Source: Allodiplogaster sudhausi
Lineage: Eukaryota; Nematoda; Chromadorea; Rhabditida; Diplogasteridae
NCBI GenBank assembly: GCA_945643635.1
Contig: CALZFC010000078.1
Location: 853,501-917,500, forward strand
Direction: 5' to 3'
Length of the DNA: 64,000 nt
The notes below the pieces were generated by a model. That model searched no databases. It saw only the letters and a program-made list of their open reading frames with translations, and had not been told where the DNA came from. Positions 1-9,704 of this stretch are shown here, piece by piece; positions within the stretch are counted from its first letter, which is position 1, and the number at the start of each line of letters is the position of its first letter. A program made the translations under genes and the position numbers.

Positions 1-1368
1 TATTTACCGCCCGCTTCTTCCCTAGTTAGAACTACATAGTTCCGGGCAAATCAAAGTATGCGTTTTATAGCCTTTATTTTTGGCTGTATAATATATAACT
101 GACATCGAGTTTCGGGGCCGGTGGAGTCGGTAAGCGTGGCCATCGCGTGAAGAAAGGATCCCTTCTGATCCGTCGGAAAGGAAGTGGAAACAAGGGCTCC
201 TATTCGATCACATTCACTAGGCCGTATTTGACAACTTTGTCACTAATTCGTTCAATCAAACGATATCGGTCACAATTCGTGAAAGATCGTATAGCAAAAT
301 AGATTCAAAAGTGAGACCGACGTCCAAAGGAAGAGAGTTTGCCAAATAACCGCAATGCCAGGAAACGGCCAATTCGATGAACTCCGAACGCCCACGTCAA
401 TGTGACAGATCCTCTCTGCATCCCATCAACACATTGGCGCGATGAGCAAAAAAACTTTTATTTTTCAGGATACGTCGAAATCAAGCTGTAGATTGGTAAA
501 AATCTACGGACAAGTCCGTTTGAATCATCAGATGCTGCTAAAACTACTGGCAAAAAAAATGCTCTGTTCAATCAAATGAAAACAGGGAATCATTTTCGGG
601 GATCAGAACGCTCTCAACGCGAATAAAAATGCCGTCTATTTACCTTACGGCAAAAGTAGAGAACATAGAACAAGAATAGTACTTAGAATTCTCTAAAGAA
701 TATTAATATTACTAGAAACTAGAAAAAATCTGATAAATGTGTACTTTCTGTTGCTAAGTGTGGTTTTGAGAGAAGTTCGCTAGCAGTGTTCGGCGAACAA
801 ATTCATCAGTGTAAACTGCCGCCAAAACTGTCATGACAGATTGTGAGACCGAACTGATGCGGATAACGTTTCGACTGGTGTGAACTTTTTTCTTTCGAAA
901 TGTTTTGTTCTCTCCAATTATTACACGATCTCTAACTGCCTGCATTAGAGGGTGAGAGATTTATGGGCGATGGTTGGGACAACGAGTAACGACCGTTATC
1001 TTCGAACTGATTCAACTATAAAAGAATGATGAGAAGAAAGGGAACTTATTGGACAGATAGACTACGACAGTGTCAGAGCATGTGGTCAGCCTTTGGTCGA
1101 CCGCTTATACCTACCGTATGCAGGGTAGACTTCTTAGATTTGCCTTATGCATGGGAAAATGTCTTAACTTGGCTGACTCGTCATTCGAATTCAGTTGTAT
1201 CCCTATTCAATGTGTCTAAAGTTTGAAACATGTTCATAATTCTTGTTCGCGACTTTTGACGTTGTTGTCACAGGCTGGCTTCATATAATATACAGCCCTG
1301 CTAATCTCCACTTTTACTCATATGGATGTTTAACAAGAAACATTTAGACCCTTATCTCGTGATAAGGA
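1..1368. other. Upstream spacer without a recognised gene
   Basis: I see no supportable coding exon here. It holds one copy of a dispersed repeat (about 121-290). A stretch at about 1160-1275 resembles 57550-57690 (shared words AAGTTTGAAA, TTCGC and GTTGTTGTCACA). An isolated TATAAAAG lies at 1017-1024. The only open frames are short and composition-driven. Confidence 0.5.
121..290 (-). repeat. Dispersed repeat, inverted partner of 7070-7260
   Basis: Read as its reverse complement, 7090-7260 matches this stretch closely: both contain a segment ending in GGGATTC/GGATCCCTTCTGATC, then AAACAAGGGCTCCTATT, a CAACTTTGTC word and an AATTCGTGAA word. The pair lies in opposite orientation on either side of the acyl-CoA synthetase gene. 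No coding capacity is seen. Confidence 0.55.
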
Positions 1369-2079
1369 ATGCCGCACTCATCGCCGTTCCCTTCCGAAGA
1401 GATCCGCGAGGAGACGTTTCAAGAGAAGCTGTTCAACGCCATCCGGGAGCACATCGCCAAGGATCCGGCCAAGATCGCTGCAGTAAGCCTATTTGAAAAA
1501 AGTTTTTTCTAACTAACTAGAACAAGTAGTAGTTTTTACGGGTTAAATGCGTTTCGTTAGTGAGAACAAAAAAAGATCCATTTTGAAAAGTACGAAAAAG
1601 AAAGTATAGTTTTATAAATAGATTAGGTTATTTTTCTCAACTTATAGGAGATGATAAATGAATGATTCGTTTCCTCGTCATCAAAACTTCTTACAGATTG
1701 ACGCGCACAATGAAAGTCGCCGCCTGAGCTACGTCGACCTCCTCGAACAGTCCCGCCGCTTCCAGGCCTTTCTCCAGTCAATCGGCATGAAACAGGGCGA
1801 CATTCTCACGTACAACATCAGCAACTGCATCGAGTTTGTTGGGAAATGGACACTGAATTGTAGACCGTTGTTTAGAAAATTTTCTTATAAACTTTTTGGC
1901 TGAATTTTAGCATAAAAAATATAATATAACTTTAAAAGATAAACCTTAGATGCCTCGTAGTCTTCCTCGGCACGTGGCTCGCAGGTGGAGCGATTTCGGG
2001 TGCAAGCGCGACGTTCACATCTTGTGAGATCAGATATTTACTGAATATATCTTTATCCATATACATACATACATATGTA

Positions 2080-2113
<34 letters not shown>

Positions 2114-2114
2114 T

Positions 2115-2159
<45 letters not shown>

Positions 2160-5100
2160 ATTTATGTATATATATATATATATATATATTTATGTATGTA
2201 TACATATATAATGATTATTCTTCTTGCAAAGACGAACTCGAACGCCAGTTATCCGATTCTCGAAGCACTTTCATCGTGTGTGACAGCGCACATCTGAAGA
2301 ATGCTCTCGAAGCCCAGGAGAAATGCCACTTTGTTAAGGTTCAAAAGAACTTTCAGTTTTAATTTAAAAAAATTTTTCTTTACAAAATACAGTTGAAATA
2401 AAAATTATAATGTTGATTTTTAGACAATAATCTGCATTCGTGACGAGGACTCTGCGCCGCTTCCCGAAGGCGTTATCGACTTTGCGGATGCGCTCAAATG
2501 CAAACCAGCGGCCGAAGACGATTATGCAAAGCGTAAGCAGCAGCAGAAAGAACAACAAATTCCATATTTGATTTGAACGTCACTTTCGTTGTGACAAATG
2601 CTTCCACTCAGTTTTACGGATTCCACTCAGTTTTATGGATTTCAGCAAGCAGCCTCGGTATTACGGTTTTTCTTTCGCCAGAGCTTCACACTCTGTTTCT
2701 TCTCTTTAGCCTGCCCCCGATCAATGGCGTGCTTGCCGTACTCGTCGGGCACCACCGGCCGTCCTAAGGGCGTCATCCACTCGCATATTGCTATCGGCAC
2801 AAGCGCCGCATTGTATAAAAGGCAATTCAATTTCAAAAATGCATTTTCCTTTTATCTTAATCAAGTTTCATCATTTCGAAAATTAATTATGTAACTCCCG
2901 TTATTTCTCCAGGTTCTTTGAGTTGAGCTTTGGACAAGTTCTCGATGGCAAGAACTTCACTTGGAATTCGGTATGGGACTTTTTTCTTTCATCAAGCAAT
3001 TTACTTTTTTTCATTCGACAAAAGGAAAGTTCCATGGCCCTTTAAAGGAAGTAGCCATTGGACAATTATACAGTAGAGCTAAAGAACCACTCTGAATGCG
3101 CGCGTTCATAAAGTTGCCTGTCGCTCGAACAAGAGAGCATGTGAAATTGGAGGGCGACTCTGTGAGCTGCCTTTCCTTTCATAGTCAGTCATAGTAAGTC
3201 ATAGTCAGTCAGCCTTTTTTTCACCACATGATAGTCAGGAAATTGAAATAGATTGTGGTCACACTTTGTGCTATTTAGAACAGACTTTGTGCTTCACTCA
3301 CTTTCTCCCATTTCATGCAATATCATAAATAAATGAATATAAACAGATACATACATAAAATTAGTAAATAATTGCTTAATACTCTCTTGAAAATCACAAG
3401 ATAATTGTGCGTTTGTTAGGAGCACTTCGTGTTCAACATGCCCGTGACGCATGTCTTCACTGCGAGGACGCTGAACACGTCACTACTCTCCGGCAGCACG
3501 GCAGTGATCATGTCCCGCTTTGATCCCAAGCTCTACCTTGCGACCATCCAGAAATATCGAGTATGCAAACTAAATTAACACATTTATGTAAATATAAGAA
3601 CTCTTAATGTCTCATTTGGTCACTTTCTGTCTTGATGAATTTATCTGTTTTTCCACTCTTTTCTCCCTCCCTCTCTTCTCGTCTTCTCTAATTCTTTCTT
3701 ACTTTGTAGCACTCTCCTTCTCCCGTTTACACTCTCTCTCTCGCTCTCTATATCTTTCTTGTTCAGATTCGTGTTCTCTACATGTCACCAGTGCTCCTGA
3801 CATGGCTACTCAAGGACGCAACTCCGGACTGTTACGACATCTCTAGTGTCAAGGTAATGAAATGCATTCACAAAGATGAGGAGAGAAAGAGAAAGAGATC
3901 TGAGCTGAGAAAGGTACCTTCACCATACTGCGGCCCTTCGCACTCTCTGCTATTTTCACGCAGCGGTTTGTGCGACCTGCGAAATAGCACGTGAGAATGA
4001 CAGTGAGGAATCACAGGGCAGACGCGGCATTTCAAACCTGCATTAAATATTTTTCAGTGATTGCCCTACTTTAAGCATTTCTTGTAGAGAGTATTTATAG
4101 TAATATTTATCACAATCGTAACTTCGAAAAAAAGGGTGTTAAAGAACCCAAGTAAATATCGACTTTAGCAAGATCCTTCCTCCATCATTCATCCATTAAA
4201 TCCCCAAGAATGGGCGTCTTTTCGTGAGGCTCCACGGAGTTCACTAATCCATGGAATAAAGCGATTTGAATTGAGAGAGAGAAATAATGCTTGAAGTCCC
4301 AATTGTGCAGATTCTCGCAGTAGCTGGCGCGCCCGCGAGCGCCGCCGTCTGCGACCGCGTTCATGCGCGCTTCCCAACTCTGCGCCTCATCGCATCAGGT
4401 ACATTTCTAGAATTTTATTTCTTTATTTAGTATTGTTTTCTCTTACTTTCACATAGTTCTTTTTTTCTTTAGTCTATGGCCTGACCGAAGTGTTGGGAGG
4501 CACGAACATTTCCGACATCTCGCTGGACAAGCCATACAAAAGCGTCGGTCCGCCGATTCCCAACTTTGAATGCAAGGTCAGTCGATGATTTCGTTTCAAC
4601 GATTGGACATATAAACTATCTGTCTATTGGTAAAAAGGTTAAAAATAATTTCAATCCATAAAATTTTCCTGGAATTGTAGAAGAAAGCCTCCTGTGCAGG
4701 TGATTGACATGGAAACGGGCGACGAGCTGCCCGATGGCCTCGTCGGCGAAATCTGCATCCGAGGTCCGACGCTCATGACGGGCTATCTGAATCGGCCGGA
4801 CGAAACAGCAGCGATCATCGATTCCGACGGATGGCTGCACACGAGTTGGTCGCGAAAGAAGATTTAAAAAAATAAGTCAATAAAACGTCATCAATGAATC
4901 ATTACTATCGCTTTAAAGGATAAGTAATTGTTGAATTAAAATAATTAAGTTAAACTTAGTCATCTGTAGGCGACTGCGGCTTCAGTGACTCGGTCGGCCG
5001 TCTCACGCTCGTTGGCCGCAACAAGGAATTGATCAAAGTTCGCGTCAACGCCGCGGCGTCCAACCAGGTAGCCAATTTGGCACTTCAACCTTTGGGGCCG

Positions 5101-5777
5101 TATTTTGGTCAAAATCGCCTGTCAGCTCCACTTAGGACCACCATCTGAGACCCATTATTGTCAGGTGTCACCGTCCGAGATCGAGGACGTTCTCCTGTCG
5201 CATCCCTTCGTTCGTGATGCGGCCGTCGTCGGCATTCCTGATCCGGACATTGAGGTGGTCCCATCTGACTTTCGAATTTGCAAGATTCAGAAGGAACGGT
5301 ATTTCCTTAGGGTCTCGAACTGATTCGAGCGTACATTGTGAGAGAGCGCGAAGCGACATCGATGATCGCAGATCTTCTGCATGAACTTGTGAAAGGTAGG
5401 CGATCACTTGTTGAGAATTAATTCTTTTTCTTCTACTTCTACGACTATGTTCTTGCCGGGCATTGATTTTTTTTTCATAATTTTTGTTTATTTTTATAAC
5501 TAAGAAATGATAAAATTAAGATTCCGTAAGATATGTGAATTTTCCTGACTATTGCTATTTCTAAATTCTATGCTCTCTCGTCCTCGTCTTAGGCAAAAGG
5601 CGCGAATTCAAAGCAAATTTTGGCTCCTTTAAAGAAAAGCTCGCCGAGTTCAAGCGCATCTCGGGCGGCATCTTCTTCATCGACGAGCTGCCCAAGAACC
5701 CGACGGGCAAAATTCTGAGGAACACGCTGAAGGAGAAGTCGTTTGATCAGACGGCGATTGGCGTTGCTGCTTCCTGA
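1369..5777 (+). CDS. Acyl-CoA synthetase / 4-coumarate-CoA ligase-like, about 13 exons
   Basis: Member of the ANL superfamily of adenylate-forming enzymes, which activate a carboxylic acid with ATP and transfer it to CoA. The start exon (1369) encodes [20 protein letters not shown]. Later exons hold, in order, the P-loop motif [12 protein letters not shown] (near 2745), the LTEVLGG segment corresponding to the A5 motif (near 4483), GDCGFSD and GRNKELIK (about 4970-5035), [23 protein letters not shown] (about 5165-5235), and the catalytic-lysine motif PKNPTGKIL (about 5690-5715). The stop TGA is at 5775-5777. The C-terminus is ...GVAAS, without an SKL-type peroxisomal signal. Introns contain an (AT)n tract (about 2050-2210), CT tracts and an interspersed repeat (about 3920-4105). 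All core motifs are present, so the gene is probably functional. The substrate cannot be told from sequence; a firefly-luciferase-like acyl-CoA ligase is the main alternative label. Confidence 0.85.
2050..2210. repeat. (AT)n microsatellite
   Basis: Nearly uninterrupted AT/GTAT repeats inside an intron of the acyl-CoA synthetase gene. Open frames across it, rich in Tyr and Ile, are artefacts. Confidence 0.95.
3920..4105. repeat. Interspersed repeat copy, partner of 53519-53780
   Basis: Shares with 53519-53780 the words GCTATTTTCACGCAG, GGTTTGTGCGAC, GAAATAGCACG, GAGGAATCACAGGGCAGACG and CCTGCATTAAATATTTTTC. The right end here (TTTTTCAGTGATTGCCCTACTTTAA) matches the right end of the other copy. 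It lies in an acyl-CoA synthetase intron; the left end is more diverged. Confidence 0.7.
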
Positions 5778-6615
5778 TTTTGCGAAGTATTATTATATCG
5801 TTTAACGTATAAGTGACGGTGGAACTTAAAACCACATGCAATTTACTCGTTTTACGCTGTCTTTTCTTAAAGACTAAGCCGAATTTTTGTTTTTTTTTTT
5901 GTTTCTTTTATATTTATTTAAAATACCCTCGCCTCTTGCTGAATAGCAAGGTTGGGGGTACACTCTAATGGCTCCTGACTTTAACTACGATGTGTACATT
6001 TGATCAACTCAAGTGCATATTGCACTGCTAGATGGTATTCACGGTTGATTCCTTCCACATTTGAATCGCCTCCATCTGAATACTCAACTATTGTCTCAAT
6101 TTGACATTGTTAGAGTAACTGATATATGTGTATATAATCTTCACATTTGTATCGGCTTCTTCTCTATAAGTCGCACGAGCTATGCTAAATACTCAACTAT
6201 TGTTTGAGATTGTTAGAGTGACTAATGTATGTATGTACATATATGTAATCTAACTAGATGCCATTCTCTTCGAGCGGCCCCCTACCCTCAGAATTATCAT
6301 GCGAGTTCTTTCCCCTCTTTCAGTTCATTCTGGATTTATTCCTCAATGGACTTCCATAATCTCATGATATTCTCGAGTTCTTTGCCAGGTGTTGTTGACA
6401 CATTGATTTCCTGTTAATCGATGAATGTTCAGTAAATAAAGTAACAAAGCAGATTCATTGCTGAAGTCCACACTGATAACCGCAAGTTGACCAGATGACT
6501 TTGGCGGCAAGAATGCAAATGAAATAAGTGAACGATGGAAGAGGGAGAGAGAACGCAAATATTGGGGGAATATACTCTCCCCTTTCTCTCACTCTTTGTA
6601 TGTACTTGATAGTAA

Positions 6616-6658
<43 letters not shown>

Positions 6659-7460
6659 TGTTTATGATAATAGAGAGATCCTCTAACCAATTGCACCTTT
6701 CCTCCAATATTCTCACATATTCACAATGTTAAAATGAATATTCCGCGACAATCGAGTGTCTCTTCTCTTCTCGCTTGCTTTCACTTTCTCTCTCTCTCTA
6801 TCTCTGCCTCTCTCTCCCTATTTTGTCTCCCTATATTTTCCCTCTCTATGTGTCTCCCTCCTGTGACTCTCAGTCTCTGCCTCGCTCTGTGTTTTTCTCT
6901 CCGTGTCTCTCCTTCTCATGTCTCTTTCTTTATTCAACTAAACTGCAAATCGATCTTTGCTACCGATTCGCAGCTATGTACATATTTGAATTCTCATGCA
7001 CTGTCCAATAAGTTCTCGCGCTCTCTCCTCATCATTCTTTTGCAGTTTAACCAGTTCGAAGATAGGGTGTAACGAACGCGAGATATATTTGGTATGCGTG
7101 CACTCATTCACGAATTGTCAACGAAATTTCTTGATTAACGAGTTAGCGACAAAGTTGTCACATTCCGTCACGCCAAGAATGCGATCAAATAGGAGCCCTT
7201 GTTTCCCCCGGCTTTCCGGGGGATCAGAAGGGATTCTTTCCTTGCTCAAATATGCCGTCTATTCGCCCTCCGGCCCTACGGAGGGCACCGGTCCTTAAAA
7301 GATTTCGGAATTGTAAAACAGGACTTACCATAATCTTGTGACGTATCGATTAAAAATTCAGGCAACTGGTAAATTGCCAAAATTTTGACAATTTGCCAGC
7401 AATGGAAAGTTCTCAACAATTGCAGCCGCGGGGTGGGTGCTATAACTCGGCGTGAGGATG
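5778..7460. other. Intergenic: CT and AT tracts, repeat copy
   Basis: Contains an (AT)n run at about 6618-6654, a CT-rich tract at about 6770-6925, and the second copy of the 121-290 repeat at about 7070-7260. No coding exon is supported. Confidence 0.6.
7070..7265 (+). repeat. Dispersed repeat, inverted partner of 121-290
   Basis: Inverted relative to 121-290; see that entry. This copy carries small GGGGGATC and CCTCCGG palindromic embellishments absent from the other copy. Confidence 0.55.
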
Positions 7461-7905
7461 ACAAGAGAACAAGACGAGCAAGGAGAACGAGAAGTATGTT
7501 TCAGCAATTCAGTCATGCACAGTACAGTGTGAACTGTATTAAAAGGTAATCACTCACAGAGGAAACGGAGGTTGAGGCGAGGAGCTCTCAGTCTAATTCT
7601 GAAGAACTTGTGAGTTCATCAGCTGAAAGAGTCGACTTCGTGTTGAGAATAATGTGCACAATGCACAAATTGAGATCCTTCAAGAGGAACAGAATAAAGC
7701 GATTGAAAATTGACATGAACTCTTTGCATAAAGACAGTTCGAACTCGAAAACGAGCACTATCAGAGTGAGATGATGCACGCGAGAGAGTACAGAGATGAT
7801 GCTTCAAATAATGCTAAAGGAGACCGGAGAGAAACTTGAGAACGCGCGAAACACTGAAAGGATGCTAAATGAGTACGTTGTAAAATTTTTCAAAAGGAGA
7901 AGTTA
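7460..7905 (+). pseudogene. Decayed coiled-coil reading frame
   Basis: Heptad-like peptide pieces rich in Glu, Gln and Asn appear in successive forward frames and are broken by stops and frame changes. They include NVHNAQIEILQEEQNKAIEN (about 7650-7710, then TGA), ELENEHYQSEMMHAREYRDD (about 7740-7800), and in another frame EKLENARNTERMLNEYV (about 7830-7880). The pattern suggests a formerly coding coiled-coil segment that has picked up several lesions. I cannot assign a family; chance in A/G-rich DNA is the alternative. Confidence 0.35.
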
Positions 7906-8103
7906 GAGAATCAAAACATCATCTCCGCAAAGAACAAGCAGATTACTACATGCATATCTCCAAGAACGACGTGCGCAGAAAACACACGAGAATCACTCTC
8001 TGACATGGTCCGTTCAGAATTGAGATTAATTCATTAAGGAAAAAAAACTACATACATATATGCATGTATGGATGTACTTTGTTTGACGAAGAGAAGATTC
8101 ATA

Positions 8104-8109
8104 TTTATT
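8104..8109 (-). terminator. Polyadenylation signal
   Basis: The reverse complement has AATAAA about 45 bases past the stop codon of the Gly/His-rich gene. Confidence 0.6.
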
Positions 8110-8149
8110 AGACATGAATGAATGAAAAAGAGTCTTTCAAATACAGTTC

Positions 8150-8539
8150 TCAAGGGGACGATGTGGCCGCGCTCGCCGTGTTGCTCGGAGGCGGGGGCGG
8201 GCTGCTTGATGGCGGCGGCGAGCCGCTTGCTGCGGCGGGTGGAGGAGTGCTGCTGCCTCGGCAGCCATGAGGAGGTGGACTGCGCGGGGACGGGCGCGGG
8301 CCATGCTGACCGTGCGGGCCATGCGGTCCGTGCGGGCCATGATGGCCGTGATCGGCACCGCCGTGTCCATGGTGGCCCGGGAATCCGCAGCCAGGTCCAT
8401 CGCTGCGTCCAAATCCACCGAACCCGCCTGGACCTCCATGGTTACCTCCAAATCCTCCCGGACCACCGCTAAATCCTCCCGGAAAATGCGCAACAGCAAC
8501 GCCGATTGCGATCGCAAGGCAGACGAAGAGAACTTTCAT
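8150..8539 (-). CDS. Small secreted Gly/His/Pro-rich protein, 129 aa
   Basis: A single-exon frame on the minus strand. It starts with a signal-peptide-like MKVLFVCLAIAIGVAVAH. Then comes a Gly/Phe-rich stretch with repeated GGFGG/GGPGG units, a His-rich stretch (GHHGHGG, HGHHGPHGPHG) and a Pro/Ser/Ala-rich tail. Just upstream of the ATG lies a splice acceptor (TTATTGCAG then AC ATG), so a 5'-UTR intron or a trans-splice site is likely. A TATA box and an AATAAA signal bracket it. Low-complexity secreted glycine/histidine-rich proteins of this kind are found among nematode antimicrobial-like, cuticle and egg-associated peptides, but the sequence does not decide. The overlapping frames on both strands are shadows of the biased composition. 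Confidence 0.65.
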   Translation of the reverse strand: MKVLFVCLAIAIGVAVAHFPGGFSGGPGGFGGNHGGPGGFGGFGRSDGPGCGFPGHHGHGGADHGHHGPHGPHGPHGQHGPRPSPRSPPPHGCRGSSTPPPAAASGSPPPSSSPPPPPSNTASAATSSP

Positions 8540-8763
8540 GTCTGCAATAATAATAAAATATTTGTAATATTATGTATTTGATAATTTAAACAAATTAATT
8601 AGTCACTGTGCATTTTGCGATCAGAACTATATAAGTATATATGTAAAGAGAGACTAAATAAATAAATTCATAAAAGATGATTTTTAAAAAAATTAAAAGA
8701 AGAAAAGTGGAACTCGCTGAGAGAAGACAAAGTGTTGATATCCTCCGAGTGCTTCCAGGCTAG

Positions 8764-8771
8764 CTTTTATA
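8764..8771 (-). promoter_or_regulatory. TATA box of the Gly/His-rich gene
   Basis: TATAAAAG on the minus strand about 225 bases upstream of the ATG. The gap leaves room for a 5' UTR with one short intron ending at the TTGCAG acceptor beside the start codon. Confidence 0.5.
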
Positions 8772-9014
8772 CTCACCTGAGGAGCACTCACAGGCTGACT
8801 CAGACGTACTTTGTTATTCCAAAAGGGTATTCACGTTAAGATGATCACGCACAATCACAAAGGAATGCATTAAAACCAGCGCGTTTCGTGATACCATTCA
8901 GCTCCACATTTTGCATAACCGTTATCATTCTGACCTCTCTCTCTCCTCCCCTGCTCTTTCAGATTTCTGTAGGTATTATTGATAGGCTGCCTTTCTTTGT
9001 CAGAGTAGTGACAC

Positions 9015-9022
9015 ACAACATC
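9015..9022. repeat. Left target-site duplication of the MULE (ACAACATC)
   Basis: ACAACATC directly precedes the left terminal inverted repeat and recurs at 12762-12769 directly after the right one. The base before it is C on both sides, so a 9-bp duplication CACAACATC is equally possible. Confidence 0.85.
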
Positions 9023-9038
9023 GGGTGGATTCTATTTG

Positions 9039-9187
9039 CGCGCAGACACTTGCGCACTGACACTTGCGCACACGGGACATTTGCGCACAAGGACAGTTGC
9101 GCACAAGGACAGTTGCGCACAAGGACAGTTGCGCAAAGAGACATTTGCGCACCGACATTTGCGCACATGGACACTTGCGCACGTAAG
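9039..9187 (+). repeat. Left MULE TIR tandem array
   Basis: About nine imperfect copies of a unit of 16 to 18 bp built on TTGCGCAC + A/C-rich filler + GGACA. It is the mirror of the array at 12570-12745. Confidence 0.9.
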
Positions 9188-9704
9188 CGCAGATTGTAAA
9201 TTATATATTCATATAAGTAAATTTCAAATGTAAATTATATACACACATACAATATGCAAACATACATTTTTAAAGTCCAATTTTTATAAATTTCGTTCAA
9301 TGCTGTTTACTGACTCATCGCCATTAGATTACCATGGGACATCGAAATTGAAGGTTTTTGACTGCATATGTGCTTGAAATTCTATTTCTCTTTCGTTTTG
9401 CTGATTGATAACGTTAATGATTAGGATAAATTTTTGTGGGTCGGAACATTGTATTTGTTTGCTTGATTTTCGTTCTCCACCGAATCAATGGAATAATGTG
9501 CTACGAAATGAATCTGTTTTAATGTGCACTTTTACGATATTTAAATCCTTCTGGTTTAAATTTTTCTTCAGTGATTGCTGGAGGAAGCTTGATTGTTAGC
9601 GCAGTCAGGAAGGTGAAATGGTGGCGCCTGGACGGTGATCTGTTCTGTGTATTTTTTCCTTTGATTATGTAGTTGGAATGTTTAAATGGTTGTGTTTTTC
9701 TTAG

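Noticed and set aside
8122..8581. Plus-strand and second minus-strand frames over the Gly/His-rich gene
   Set aside because: GC-rich repetitive codons keep several frames open. Only the chosen frame has a signal peptide, a splice acceptor next to the ATG and a poly(A) signal.
9036..9233. Repeat protein encoded by the HLRTRTVA-type frames in the MULE arrays
   Set aside because: The frames come from the 16-bp terminal repeat unit and appear in both arrays on both strands.
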